Origin: Acidobacteriota bacterium
Lineage (GTDB): Bacteria > Acidobacteriota > Thermoanaerobaculia > Multivoradales > Multivoraceae
NCBI GenBank assembly: GCA_003388555.1
Contig: QQVD01000034.1
Span: 1 to 64,000 of the forward strand
Reading direction: 5' to 3'
Length of the DNA stretch: 64,000 nucleotides
Shown: piece after piece, positions 23,209 through 32,208 of the stretch
How the letters are laid out: the number at the start of each line of letters is the position of its first letter
Numbering within the stretch: position 1 is the first letter of the stretch
Translations under genes and position numbers: made by a program
Notes under the pieces: generated by a model
Seen by the model: only the letters and a program-made list of their open reading frames with translations
The model's database searches: none
What the model was told of the DNA's origin: nothing

Positions 23209-25824
23209 ATGTCCTCCAGAGACCCGAAGATCGCGCGCCTCGCCGCGCCCCGCCACCATTCTGACCCTCCTTCCGCGACCGACTCTTCTTTCCCGACACG
23301 ACCCGGACCCGCGTCGGAGCGACCGCGGCAGGTCGCCCACGCCACCATCGGGCCGACCCTAGCCTCGGCGTGGCGCTCCGCGAGCCTCGCCAGGCTCCGC
23401 GTCTGCGCGGCAGGTCTCCTGGCCCTGCTGCTCCTCGGCGCCCCGGCGGCGACGCAGCCATCACCCGGAGCCGCCGAGGAGCAGGCGCGTTCCGAATCGG
23501 CAGCCGACCGAGGCCGCATCGAAGGCCGCATCGTGCCCCCCCACGACCATCCCCTGACTCTGGCGACCGCCCGCATCGTCGATCTCGAGATCGAGACGCG
23601 GGTGGGCGCCGACGGCAGCTTCGCCTTCGCGGCGGTGCGACCCGGCTCCCACCTCGTCGAGGTGCGGATCCCGTCGCTGGGCACCGCCGTGGAGCGGGTT
23701 GAGGTGCGGGCCGGCGAGACTTCGACCATCGAGGTCGAGGTGGTCGCGGGCAGCCACTTCGAGGAGGTCGTGGTCACGGCTCCGGGCGAGGCTCGCGACC
23801 GGCTCGAGCTGGCGACTGCCACCGACAGCCTGAGCGGTGAGGAACTGCAGTCGCGGCTCGAGGCGACCCTCGGCGAGACCCTGTCGCAGGAGGCGGGCGT
23901 CAGCTCGACCTTCTTCGGCCCCGGCGCCAGCCGGCCGGTGATCCGTGGTCTGACCGGCGACCGGGTGCGGGTGCTCGAGGGCGGCATCGACAGTGGCGAT
24001 GCCTCGGGGACCAGCGCCGACCACGCGGTGACCAACGATCCGGCTCTCGCCGAGCGCATCGAGGTCCTGCGTGGCCCGGCGACGCTGCTCTACGGGTCCA
24101 GCGCCATCGGCGGCGTCGTCAACGTGATCGACGAGCGCATCCCCACCAGCCGGGCCACGAAGCCGATCGAGGGCACCGTCGACCTGCGGGTCGGATCGGT
24201 CTCCGACGAGCGCGCCGCCGCGGCCGCGGTTTCGGGCGGCGGCGGAGAGTGGGCCTGGAGCCTCGGCGCCGCGGCGCGTTCGGCCGATCCGTACGAGATC
24301 CCGGGCTTCGCTCGCCTCGAGGAGGAGCACGAGGAGCACGGCGAGGGAGACGAGCACGGCGAGGGGGACGAGCACGATGAGGAGGAGAATCCCTTCGGCG
24401 TGGTGCCGAACACCGACCTCGAGACCGAGAGCGTCCGCTTCGGCGTCACCCGTTTCTTCGGTGACCGGGGATCGCTGGGCGTCTCGCTGCAGGGCTTCGA
24501 GACCCTCTACGGCCTGCCGGCCGGCGCCCACGGCCACGAGGAGGAGGGCCATGAGCACGGCGAGGAGGACGAGCACGGCGACGGGGAGCACGGCGAAGAG
24601 GACGAGCACGGCGAGGAGGAAGAGGAGGAGTCGGTACGCATCGACATGCAGCAGCGGCGTTTCGACCTGCGCGGACAGCTGCTCGATCCCTTCGGCACCG
24701 GCGGCGTCTTCAGCGCTGCCAAGCTGCGCCTCGGGGGCACCGACTACGAGCACGTCGAGCTCGAGGGCGACGAGGTCGGCACCCAGTTCTTCAACGAGGC
24801 GCTCGAGGCGCGGCTGGAGCTGGTGCAGCGGCGTGGAGAGCGCCGGAGTGGCTCGTCGGGGCTGCAGCTCCAGAACCGGGAGCTCGAGGCGATCGGCGAC
24901 GAGGCGTTCCTGCCGCGCAGCGACACCGAGCGGCTCGGCGTCTTCACCTTCCAGGAGGCCGAGTTGGGTCAGGGCGGCGAGCTGGCGCTGCAGCTCGGAG
25001 CCCGCTTCGAGACCCAGGACGTCAGCGCCGTCGGCTTCGACGGGCGCTCGCACGACGGCGTCAGCGCGTCGGTCGGCCTGGTCTGGACGCCGTCGGCGCT
25101 CGAGCAGGCCGGCTGGTCCTTCGCCGCGACCTTGGGCCGTTCGGTCAAGCTGCCGTCGGCCGAGGAGCTGTTCTCGGACGGTCCGCACATCGCCGCGCAG
25201 GCGTTCGAGATCGGCGATCCCGATCTCGGTGAGGAAAGCGGCCTCGGAGTCGACCTGTCGCTGCGCCGCGCCGAGGGCCGGGTCACCGGCGAGCTGACGC
25301 TGTTCAGACAGGAGTTCGACGACTTCATCTACCAGGCCTTCCGCGGTGACGAGGAGGACGGCTTCCCGGTGGTCGTCTACTCCCAGGACGACGCCACCTT
25401 CACCGGTGCCGAGCTCGAGGCGCGCATCGAGCTGTGGGAGCAGGCCGGCAACCACCTGCACCTGCAGATCGTCGGCGACACGGTGGACGCGGAGCTTGCG
25501 GACGGCTCACCACTGCCGCGGATCCCGCCGCTGCGCCTCGGCGCGGGGCTGCACTTCCACAGCGAGCGCTGGAACGGCATGGTCGAGGCGCGCTGGGTCG
25601 ACGACCAGACCGACGTGGCCGAGAACGAGACGCCGACCGACGGCTACACGCTGCTCAACGCCAACCTCGGCTACCGCTTCCTGCTCGGCGGCCAGCTGCT
25701 CGACGTGCTGCTGCGCGGACGCAACCTGGGCGACGAGGAGGCCAGGGTGCACACCTCGTTCCTCAAGGACTCGGCGCCGCTGCCGGGGCGTGACTTCACG
25801 CTCTCGCTGCGGTTCTGGTTCTAG
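23209..25824 (+). CDS. TonB-dependent receptor with His-rich loops, probably for zinc or another divalent metal
   Basis: 871 aa. A long N-terminal region precedes a hydrophobic signal (VCAAGLLALLLLGAPAATQ, about residues 65-83). A carboxypeptidase-regulatory-like beta domain follows (about 105-165), then the TonB plug (EEVVVTAPG, RPVIRGLTGDRVRVLEGGI, RIEVLRGPATLLYGSSAIGG) and a 22-strand barrel ending in FTLSLRFWF. Two loops are extremely rich in His, Glu and Asp (about 373-394 and 441-475, many EEDEHGEG units), the pattern of ZnuD-type zinc receptors. Metal choice is inferred. GTG 23161 is an alternative start; either way the region before the signal is unusually long, so the start may be wrong. 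Confidence 0.85.
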   Translation: MSSRDPKIARLAAPRHHSDPPSATDSSFPTRPGPASERPRQVAHATIGPTLASAWRSASLARLRVCAAGLLALLLLGAPAATQPSPGAAEEQARSESAADRGRIEGRIVPPHDHPLTLATARIVDLEIETRVGADGSFAFAAVRPGSHLVEVRIPSLGTAVERVEVRAGETSTIEVEVVAGSHFEEVVVTAPGEARDRLELATATDSLSGEELQSRLEATLGETLSQEAGVSSTFFGPGASRPVIRGLTGDRVRVLEGGIDSGDASGTSADHAVTNDPALAERIEVLRGPATLLYGSSAIGGVVNVIDERIPTSRATKPIEGTVDLRVGSVSDERAAAAAVSGGGGEWAWSLGAAARSADPYEIPGFARLEEEHEEHGEGDEHGEGDEHDEEENPFGVVPNTDLETESVRFGVTRFFGDRGSLGVSLQGFETLYGLPAGAHGHEEEGHEHGEEDEHGDGEHGEEDEHGEEEEEESVRIDMQQRRFDLRGQLLDPFGTGGVFSAAKLRLGGTDYEHVELEGDEVGTQFFNEALEARLELVQRRGERRSGSSGLQLQNRELEAIGDEAFLPRSDTERLGVFTFQEAELGQGGELALQLGARFETQDVSAVGFDGRSHDGVSASVGLVWTPSALEQAGWSFAATLGRSVKLPSAEELFSDGPHIAAQAFEIGDPDLGEESGLGVDLSLRRAEGRVTGELTLFRQEFDDFIYQAFRGDEEDGFPVVVYSQDDATFTGAELEARIELWEQAGNHLHLQIVGDTVDAELADGSPLPRIPPLRLGAGLHFHSERWNGMVEARWVDDQTDVAENETPTDGYTLLNANLGYRFLLGGQLLDVLLRGRNLGDEEARVHTSFLKDSAPLPGRDFTLSLRFWF

Positions 25825-25849
25825 TCGCCGATCGCGGCGGCGTCGTGGC

Positions 25850-25873
25850 GCCGCCTCCGAGATCGGAGGCGGC
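25850..25873 (+). terminator. Hairpin after the TonB receptor gene
   Basis: A perfect inverted repeat GCCGCCTCCGA / TCGGAGGCGGC separated by two bases, 26 bases past the stop. No T tract follows, so termination strength is uncertain. Confidence 0.55.
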
Positions 25874-25955
25874 TGCCACGGCAGTCCTCGGCTTCTCCGT
25901 GCCGGCGAAGTGGTGCTGGGCTCCCCGCGCCCGAACGTGGCGGTAGACCACTGGG

Positions 25956-25961
25956 TAGACT
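25956..25961 (+). promoter_or_regulatory. TAGACT -10-like element before the pectinacetylesterase-like gene
   Basis: TAGACT lies 22 bases ahead of ATG 25984, with GGAGG between them at 25969-25973. That is a normal leadered arrangement. No clear -35 is seen. Confidence 0.4.
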
Positions 25962-25983
25962 CCCATTCGGAGGTACCCAACAC

Positions 25984-27294
25984 ATGTCGCGATCTGCACC
26001 CCTGCGCCGGCGCGGCGGCCTCGCCGCGCTGGCCGCTCCGCTCGTTCCCCTGACCGTCCTTTCTGCCGTCCTGGTCCTCGCGCTCGGCTGCGGCGAGACT
26101 CCAGATGATGCGAACGCTTCGTCCGAGGTGGAGGCCGCCGGCCCCAGCGCCGCCTTCGCCGCGCTCGAGCCCGGCTGGAACAAGTTCTCGCCCGGCGGAG
26201 AGACCATCTGCTCCGACGGCAGCCCGTTCCACTTCTTCGCCCGGCCAGGGGATCCCGACAAGGTGGTGTTCTATCTCCAGGGCGGCGGCGCCTGCTGGAC
26301 CGGGGCGACCTGCGACCGCGACTTGGAGCCCACCTACGCCATCCAGGCCGTTGCCGAGCTGATCGAGCCGGTGGCGGGCCAGGAGCGCAGCGAGCGCACC
26401 ATGTCGGGCATCTTCGACTTCACCCGCGAAGACAATCCGCTGCGCGACTACAGCTTCGTGTTCGTCCCCTACTGCTCGGGCGACGTGCACATCGGCAACC
26501 AGGTGTCCACCTACCAGGCTCCGGAGACAGAGGAGCACGCGGCGCACGAGGTCGAGGTGCACCACAAGGGCTGGCCCAACGTCAAGGCGGCGCTCGACTG
26601 GACCTTCGGAACGTTCCCGTCGCCCGAGACCGTGGTGGTGACCGGCTCGAGCGCCGGCTCGATCCCGTCGCCCTTCTACGCCCACGAGGTCAAGGAGCAC
26701 TACCCGGAGGCGCGCGTGGTGCAGCTCGGCGACGGCTCGGGAGGCTACCGGCGCACCGAGGGCGCCGCCCTGCCGCACGTCCAGTGGGGCACCTTGGCGG
26801 TGCTCGGACAGGAGATGCCGTACTTCGCCGACATGGCCCCCGAGGACTACAACTACGAGCACCTCTACATCGCCACCGGCAGGCAGCACCCGGACGTGCA
26901 GCTGGCCGAGTACGACGCGGCGGAGGACGCGGTGCAGGTGCGCTTCCTGCAGATCGGCGGCGCCCAGGTGCCCACCCTGCAGAGCCTGCTGGACCTGAAC
27001 CGTGCCGACGTCGCCGCCGAAGTCCCCGGCTTCGTCTCGTTCACCGCCGGCGGCGACAGCCACACGATCCTCGGGCGCGACTTCTTCTACACCTTCAAGG
27101 TCGGGGACACCACGTTCCGGGACTGGTTCGCGGCGCTGGTCGCCGGCGAGCCGGTGCAGAGCGTGCACTGTCGTGATGCGGCGGCGGGCTGCGCCGAGGC
27201 GGAGACGGTGGCGGTCGAGTCGACCGAGCCCGAGGGCGAGGAGGAGAGCGGGGCGGCCGAAGAAGCCTCTTCGGAGGCGCCGACGGCGCCCTGA
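25984..27294 (+). CDS. Pectinacetylesterase/Notum-family lipoprotein
   Basis: 436 aa alpha/beta hydrolase. The lipobox is VLALGC (Cys 39 or so). The family's opening KVVFYLQGGGACWTG (oxyanion loop) is present, as are FTREDNPLRDYSFVFVPYCSGDVHIG, the nucleophile elbow GSSAGS (Ser about 223) and a catalytic His in GGDSHTIL (about 360). Plant and bacterial members de-acetylate pectin; Notum removes palmitoleate from Wnt. In bacteria the substrate is usually unknown and an acyl or acetyl ester is expected. The C-terminal tail is acidic. GGAGG lies 10 bases before ATG 25984. It converges with the permease gene below, with a hairpin between them. Confidence 0.85.
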   Translation: MSRSAPLRRRGGLAALAAPLVPLTVLSAVLVLALGCGETPDDANASSEVEAAGPSAAFAALEPGWNKFSPGGETICSDGSPFHFFARPGDPDKVVFYLQGGGACWTGATCDRDLEPTYAIQAVAELIEPVAGQERSERTMSGIFDFTREDNPLRDYSFVFVPYCSGDVHIGNQVSTYQAPETEEHAAHEVEVHHKGWPNVKAALDWTFGTFPSPETVVVTGSSAGSIPSPFYAHEVKEHYPEARVVQLGDGSGGYRRTEGAALPHVQWGTLAVLGQEMPYFADMAPEDYNYEHLYIATGRQHPDVQLAEYDAAEDAVQVRFLQIGGAQVPTLQSLLDLNRADVAAEVPGFVSFTAGGDSHTILGRDFFYTFKVGDTTFRDWFAALVAGEPVQSVHCRDAAAGCAEAETVAVESTEPEGEEESGAAEEASSEAPTAP

Positions 27295-27333
27295 CGTCCA
27301 CGCCACCCCGCGGCGGTGGGTCGTGGCGCGACG

Positions 27334-27359
27334 CCGGGCCGGATCGATCTCCGGCCCGG
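27334..27359. terminator. Bidirectional hairpin between convergent genes
   Basis: A ten-pair stem (CCGGGCCGGA with TCCGGCCCGG) around a six-base loop lies between the esterase stop (27294) and the permease stop (27378). It may serve both directions; no T tract on either side. Confidence 0.55.
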
Positions 27360-27377
27360 ATCGCGTCTGACCGCTGC

Positions 27378-29822
27378 TCAGCCGAGCCGTAGCGCGCCGG
27401 CGGGGCTTCGGCGCAGCGCCCGCACGGCCGGCCACACCGTCGCCGCGCCGGTCACCAGCAGCAGCACCGCGACGGCGCCGATCCAGGTCACCGGCTCGGC
27501 GCTGCGCACTCCGAAGACCAGGTTGTCGATCAGGCGCGCGGCGGCGAAGGCCAGCGCCAGGCCCGCGACCGCTCCGATCGCCACCAGCCGCATGCCGCTG
27601 CGGGTGAGCAGGCGCACCACGTCGAGCGAGGTCGCTCCGAGCGAGCGCCGGATGCCGATCTCGCGCTCGCGACTCGCGGCGGCGAACGAGACGACGCCGT
27701 AGAGCCCGACCGCGGCCAGCAGCAGCGCCACCACCGCGAAGGCGGCGAACGAGGCGGCGAGTGCGCGCGCCGGCAGCATCTGCAGGCCGACGTGGTCGCG
27801 CATCGTCTTGTTCTCCCAAACCAGCAGGTCGGGCTCCAGGGCGCGCGCCTCGCGCAGCATCGTCGTCGCCATCTGCTCGGCGTCGCCCTCGGTGCGCACC
27901 AGCACGGTGAGGGCGGCTGGATCCCACTGGGCGCTGGCCAGGTAGACGAAGGGCCTGCCGCGATCCCCCATGAGTCGCACCGCGATGTCCTCGGTGACGC
28001 CGACCACCGTGTAGCGTTCCCCGTTGGCGCGCGAGAAGCTCTCGCCGATCGCCGAGCGACCCGGGTAGAAGCGTTCTGCGAAGGAGCGCGTGACCACGGC
28101 GACCCGCGTCGACTCGGCGTCGTCGCCGTCCTCGAAGGTGCGTCCCTCGAGCAGCCGCACGCCGGCGGCGGAGAAGAAGCCGGGAGTCGCCGAGGCGTAG
28201 TCGATGGCGTGATGGTTCGAGCCCTCCGCCGGCGGCATCCCGTCGACCAGCATGCGCAGCGACTGCTGGTTGCCGAGGTTGAGGTGCAGGTTGTCGATCG
28301 AGCCGACCTCGCTCGCTCCGGGCAACGCTCGCAAGCGCTCCTCGAGCTGCCGGAAGAACTCCCGGCGCGCCTCGGCGTCGGGGTACTGCTCCGGCGGCAG
28401 GCCCGCCGAGACGATGCCGGTCGGTGCGGCGCCGAAGCCGGGATCGTAGGCGTTCATCGCTTCGAGGCTGCGTAGGAAGAGGCCGGCGCCGGCGAGCAGC
28501 ACGGTGCAGACGGCGACCTGGGCGACCACGAGCACCGCCCGCAGGCGCTGCTTGTGGGCACCACCCGTGGTCTCGTCCTTGAGCACCTCGACCGGCTGCA
28601 GGCGCGTCGCGTGCAGGGCCGGCGCGAGGCCGAAGAGCAGGCTCGCCAGCGCCGTCGCGAAGACGGCGAAGAGCAGCACGCGCCCGTCGATGCCCGCCTC
28701 GAGGGCCACCGGGAATCCGGGCAGCTGCAGACCTGCGAGGGCACGCATCGCCGCCCCGGCCAGCACGGTGCCGAGCGCCCCGCCGCAGGCGGCGACGACC
28801 AGCGCATCGAGCAGGCGCTGGCGGATCAGGGTCCATCGCGCGGCGCCGAGGGCGCAGCGCACCGCGGTCTCCTTGCGCTCGTCGGTCGCCCGGGCGAGCA
28901 GGAACCCGGCGAGGTTGGCGCAGGCGATCGCCAGCACCAGCATCACCAGGGCGAGCAGGGCGCCGGCCGCCGAGCGCACGAACGGATCGAGCGTCGGGTT
29001 GACGATCACCCGCGCGGTGGGGACGGTGGTGAAGCCGAGCTTGCCCTGCCAGTCGTCCGGATGCTCGGCGGCCAGTCGCTGCGCCGTGGCGTCGAGAACC
29101 GTCTGCAGCTCGGCCTCGCCGACGCCGGGGCGCAGCCGACCGCGCACGAAGGCCCAATGGGAGCCGCGCGAGTCCAGGCGTCCCTCACCGTCCGGGGCGA
29201 ACTGCGGATCGAAGGCGACGGGCAGGAAGAGGTCGATCTGCACGCCGCGGATGCTGCCCTCGAAGCTCTGCGGGGCGACGCCGACGATGGTGAACTCGCG
29301 GCCGTTCAGTCGCACCGCCTCGCCGATCACGTCCCGTCCCGCGAAGTGACGCTGCCAGTAGTCCCAGTCGAGCACCGCCACCGGTGCGGAGACCCGGTCG
29401 TTGCCTTGGTCGTCCGAGAAGCCACGCCCGAGCGCCAACTGCAGGCCGAGCAGGGAGAAGAAGTCGTTCGAGACCAGCTCTGCCATCAACGGCTCGACGC
29501 CGCCGTCGGCGGCCTCGCCCTGGGCGAAGCTGAAGCCCGAGATCACCAGTCCCTCGAACTGATCGCGCGTCGCCTCGCGCAGATCCTCGAAGTCGGGGTA
29601 GCTGAACGGCGAGGTGGGGAAGTCGTCCTGCTGCAGGTAGACGTCGAGCAGCGAATCCGGATCGGCGAACGGCAGGGGACGTAGCAGCAGGGAGTCGAGC
29701 AGTCCGAAGACCGCGACGTTGGCACCGATGCCGATCGCCAGCGACAGCACCGCGATGGCGGCGAAGCCTGGGCGCTGGCGCAGGCGGCGCAGGGAGAGAC
29801 GCAGGGAGCTGGTGGCGATCAT
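27378..29822 (-). CDS. ABC transporter permease of the acidobacterial duplicated orphan (ADOP) type
   Basis: 814 aa with the layout TM - MacB-like periplasmic domain - FtsX block - second periplasmic domain - FtsX block. TM1 is GFAAIAVLSLAIGIGANVAV. The first FtsX block (about 275-420) has the ER.ETAVRCALGA.R signature, and the second (about 690-810) has REREIGIRRSLGA. Each block carries the conserved cytoplasmic helix that normally couples to a MacB-type ATPase, yet no ATPase gene is adjacent. Such orphan permeases are numerous in Acidobacteriota; their function is unproven, perhaps mechanotransmission or export with a distant ATPase. AGGAGG lies nine bases before the ATG at 29822, fixing the start. 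Confidence 0.9.
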   Translation of the reverse strand: MIATSSLRLSLRRLRQRPGFAAIAVLSLAIGIGANVAVFGLLDSLLLRPLPFADPDSLLDVYLQQDDFPTSPFSYPDFEDLREATRDQFEGLVISGFSFAQGEAADGGVEPLMAELVSNDFFSLLGLQLALGRGFSDDQGNDRVSAPVAVLDWDYWQRHFAGRDVIGEAVRLNGREFTIVGVAPQSFEGSIRGVQIDLFLPVAFDPQFAPDGEGRLDSRGSHWAFVRGRLRPGVGEAELQTVLDATAQRLAAEHPDDWQGKLGFTTVPTARVIVNPTLDPFVRSAAGALLALVMLVLAIACANLAGFLLARATDERKETAVRCALGAARWTLIRQRLLDALVVAACGGALGTVLAGAAMRALAGLQLPGFPVALEAGIDGRVLLFAVFATALASLLFGLAPALHATRLQPVEVLKDETTGGAHKQRLRAVLVVAQVAVCTVLLAGAGLFLRSLEAMNAYDPGFGAAPTGIVSAGLPPEQYPDAEARREFFRQLEERLRALPGASEVGSIDNLHLNLGNQQSLRMLVDGMPPAEGSNHHAIDYASATPGFFSAAGVRLLEGRTFEDGDDAESTRVAVVTRSFAERFYPGRSAIGESFSRANGERYTVVGVTEDIAVRLMGDRGRPFVYLASAQWDPAALTVLVRTEGDAEQMATTMLREARALEPDLLVWENKTMRDHVGLQMLPARALAASFAAFAVVALLLAAVGLYGVVSFAAASREREIGIRRSLGATSLDVVRLLTRSGMRLVAIGAVAGLALAFAAARLIDNLVFGVRSAEPVTWIGAVAVLLLVTGAATVWPAVRALRRSPAGALRLG

Positions 29823-30101
29823 GGACTGGGGCCTCCTGGGCGGAGCCAGGTGGGCGGGAAGCCGCGCCCAGGCCCGCACTGTCGCCATGGAGTACGTCGC
29901 TGGGTGCCCCGGGATTGCACGGTCCCGTGCGCCGGCCGCTGCGAGCGGCGCCTCCGGCCTCCACCAAGGGTTGCCGGGCCTGGCCACAGGTAGAAAAGAC
30001 GCGTCGGCGTCCGGCGGGGTCGAGGCGGTGGCCCGGCAACCCGGGAGTCCGCCAGACCCGGCGGGCGTCGACCGCAGGTGGAGCCGCGACCTCGGAGCCC
30101 C

Positions 30102-31376
30102 TCAGCCGCCGCGCCGCACCGGCGCGCTCTCGACCCGGTTGCGGCCGCCCCGTTTGGCCCGGTAGAGGGCCTTGTCGGCGTCCGCGACGACCGCCTGGGG
30201 GTCGCGCCCGCCGCGCAGCGATCCGGCGACTCCAGCCGAGACCCGCACCCGCAGCCGGCGCTCGCTGGCGGAGCCCTGACCGGCGCCGCCGCGCAGGTGG
30301 CGGCCGCGACGGGGCCGCCGGGGTGGACGCACCACGAAGGAGCGCTCGGCGATGCGCCGCCTCGTGCGGTCGATCTCCTCCGCCGCCTGCTCCGCCGAGC
30401 GGCGCCGGAAGACCAGCGCGAACTCCTCGCCGCCGTAGCGGAACAGCTCGGCGCCCCGGGTCTCGCGCAGGCGCGCCGCGACCGCGCGCAGCACCTGGTC
30501 GCCGACCAGATGGCCGTGACGGTCGTTGATCTTCTTGAAGTGGTCGACGTCGACCAGGGCGACCGACCAGCGCGACGGCAGGGCGCGCAGAGCGTCGTCG
30601 AAGGCGCGCCGCGAGGCAGCGCCGGTGAGCTCGTCCTGGAAGGCCAGCCGGTGCACGCTCTCGAGGAAGGCGGCGAGCCCGATCGCGGCGACCAGCAGCC
30701 CCGCCTTGGCCCCGGTCGCCATGCCGGGCGTCGCGGCGGGGGCGAAGAGCACCGCCGCGGTCGCGCTCAGAGCCAGCCACGCCGCCGGCCTCAGCAGGGC
30801 CCACCTCAGAGTCCAGACCCAGAGCAGCGCCACCGCCGACGGGAGCATCCAGACCGCGGCCTGAGCAGACGCGGCGGTGGGCGCGGCGGACGGCGCCGCC
30901 AGCAGCTGGCGCTGCAGCAGCGAGATCAGGTCCGGCGGCAGGCCGGTGAGGACGACAGCCGTGGCCGCCAGGGTGGCGAGGGTCGGCAGCGCCCGCAGCG
31001 GCGAAGGCCGGGCCCTCACCGGAAGCCACCACGCCAGCGCCAGGAGGGCGAGAAGCAAGAGCGAGGCGAGGCTGCCTGCGCGCTGCGCTGCACTCGCTTC
31101 GAACCCTCCGATCGGCACCGCCGCCAAGGCTACCGTCAGCGATCCGATCGCCAGCAGCATGGCGAGGCGGACCAGGTGGAAGGGCAGCGCGAGCAGCGCC
31201 AGGACGGCGAGCGCCACCGCCGCTGCGTACGGTGCGCGTTCGGCGACCAGCCCGGGCGCCAGCTCCAGCAGCGTCTGCGGCGGCGCCTTGGCGCCGGTCG
31301 CAACCCACAGCGCCGCGAGCGCGAGCAGGCCGCCGGTGAGCCCGAGGAGCCTGAGCAGGGAACGGAGTCGGGACAC
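30102..31376 (-). CDS. Membrane-bound GGDEF diguanylate cyclase
   Basis: 424 aa. About eight hydrophobic segments in the first 250 residues are followed by a GGDEF domain: FQDELTGAASRRAFDDAL, then VDVDHFKKINDRHGHLVGDQVL and the active site RYGGEEFALVF (GGEEF at 315-319). It is therefore probably active in making cyclic di-GMP from GTP. The residues just before the site (RGAELFRY) do not fit the RxxD inhibitory site, so product inhibition may be lost. A 25-residue Arg/Gly-rich insertion (PPRRPRRGRHLRGGAG) near the C-terminus is unusual for the domain. No ATG is near the first membrane segment; GTG 31376 is taken. It is divergent from the next gene. Confidence 0.85.
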   Translation of the reverse strand: MSRLRSLLRLLGLTGGLLALAALWVATGAKAPPQTLLELAPGLVAERAPYAAAVALAVLALLALPFHLVRLAMLLAIGSLTVALAAVPIGGFEASAAQRAGSLASLLLLALLALAWWLPVRARPSPLRALPTLATLAATAVVLTGLPPDLISLLQRQLLAAPSAAPTAASAQAAVWMLPSAVALLWVWTLRWALLRPAAWLALSATAAVLFAPAATPGMATGAKAGLLVAAIGLAAFLESVHRLAFQDELTGAASRRAFDDALRALPSRWSVALVDVDHFKKINDRHGHLVGDQVLRAVAARLRETRGAELFRYGGEEFALVFRRRSAEQAAEEIDRTRRRIAERSFVVRPPRRPRRGRHLRGGAGQGSASERRLRVRVSAGVAGSLRGGRDPQAVVADADKALYRAKRGGRNRVESAPVRRGG

Positions 31377-31587
31377 GCGGCAGGTGACGGAGGAGGCTCG
31401 GAGGGGATCTCTTCGACCGTAGACAGGGTCTGGCGACAGTGTACGCTCGATCGCGGAGCGCGGACGGCGTCGCCGCGGACGCCCGCGACAAGGCTCCTCG
31501 TGGTCGCGGCGCCCGTCGCCTCGGGCCTCGCGGTCGGCTCGCTGGCGTCGGTGGTCGCGAACGCCGCCGAGACCCGGAGATCCCACC

Positions 31588-32163
31588 ATGTACGAGCGCC
31601 CCGACGGTCCACACTGCCGCTACTCCTCGCCCCGGATCGTGTTCGCCGCCGGGCTGTGCGTCGTCGTGTCGCTCGCGCTGGCGCCCGCAGCCCCGGCGCG
31701 GATCGGCGGGGCCTCGTCTGCCGCTCTGACCGAGGAGGACGACCCGCGCAGCGCCTTCGAGGGCACCTGGCGCATCGATCTCGAGCGCAGCGACCCGATG
31801 ACCCAGCAGGGCCTGGAGGTCGACAACGCCTACCGGCTGACGCTGGACGGAGAGAACCTGCAGGCCGTGCGCACCTTCTACTCGGGTGGTCGCGAGGCCG
31901 CGGTCGACTGGACCTTCGTCACCGACGGCAAGGCACACGAGATCCCGGGCCTGCGCCGACCGCGCCAGACACGCCCGAAGTGGAAGAAGGACCGGCTGAC
32001 GGTCTCCTACACGTTGACGCTCGAGACCCAGCGCGGCGACTTCGACATCGACGTGGTCGAGACCTGGAAGGTGACGCCCGACGGCGAGCTCGAGATCCGC
32101 TATGACAGCCGCATGCCGAGCCGCAGCCAGACCCGCCGCGAGATCTACGTGCGCCAGCCGTGA
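31588..32163 (+). CDS. Small secreted protein, lipocalin-like, unknown
   Basis: 191 aa. A signal region with VVVSLALAPAAPA (cleavage about 37) is followed by about 145 residues of beta-strand pattern: FEGTWRIDLERSDPM, YRLTLDGENLQAVRTFYSGG, DWTFVTDGKAHEIPG, LTVSYTLTLETQRG, VETWKVTPDGELEIRYDSRM. The FxGTWxxDxxxS opening and alternating strands suggest a single-domain beta-barrel of lipocalin type. No specific family is recognised. GGAG lies nine bases ahead of ATG 31588. It converges with the GlxA-type regulator gene, 45 bases apart. Confidence 0.7.
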   Translation: MYERPDGPHCRYSSPRIVFAAGLCVVVSLALAPAAPARIGGASSAALTEEDDPRSAFEGTWRIDLERSDPMTQQGLEVDNAYRLTLDGENLQAVRTFYSGGREAAVDWTFVTDGKAHEIPGLRRPRQTRPKWKKDRLTVSYTLTLETQRGDFDIDVVETWKVTPDGELEIRYDSRMPSRSQTRREIYVRQP

Positions 32164-32208
32164 CGCCGGCCCGGAAGCGGCGACGGAATCGCTGGCCGGG
32201 GGCGGCGC

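Noticed and set aside
25507-29157. A 1216-residue minus-strand frame across the TonB, esterase and permease genes
   Set aside because: It crosses genes on both strands, shows no family match in itself and is Arg/Gly-rich; the true permease frame with a ribosome site is at 29822.
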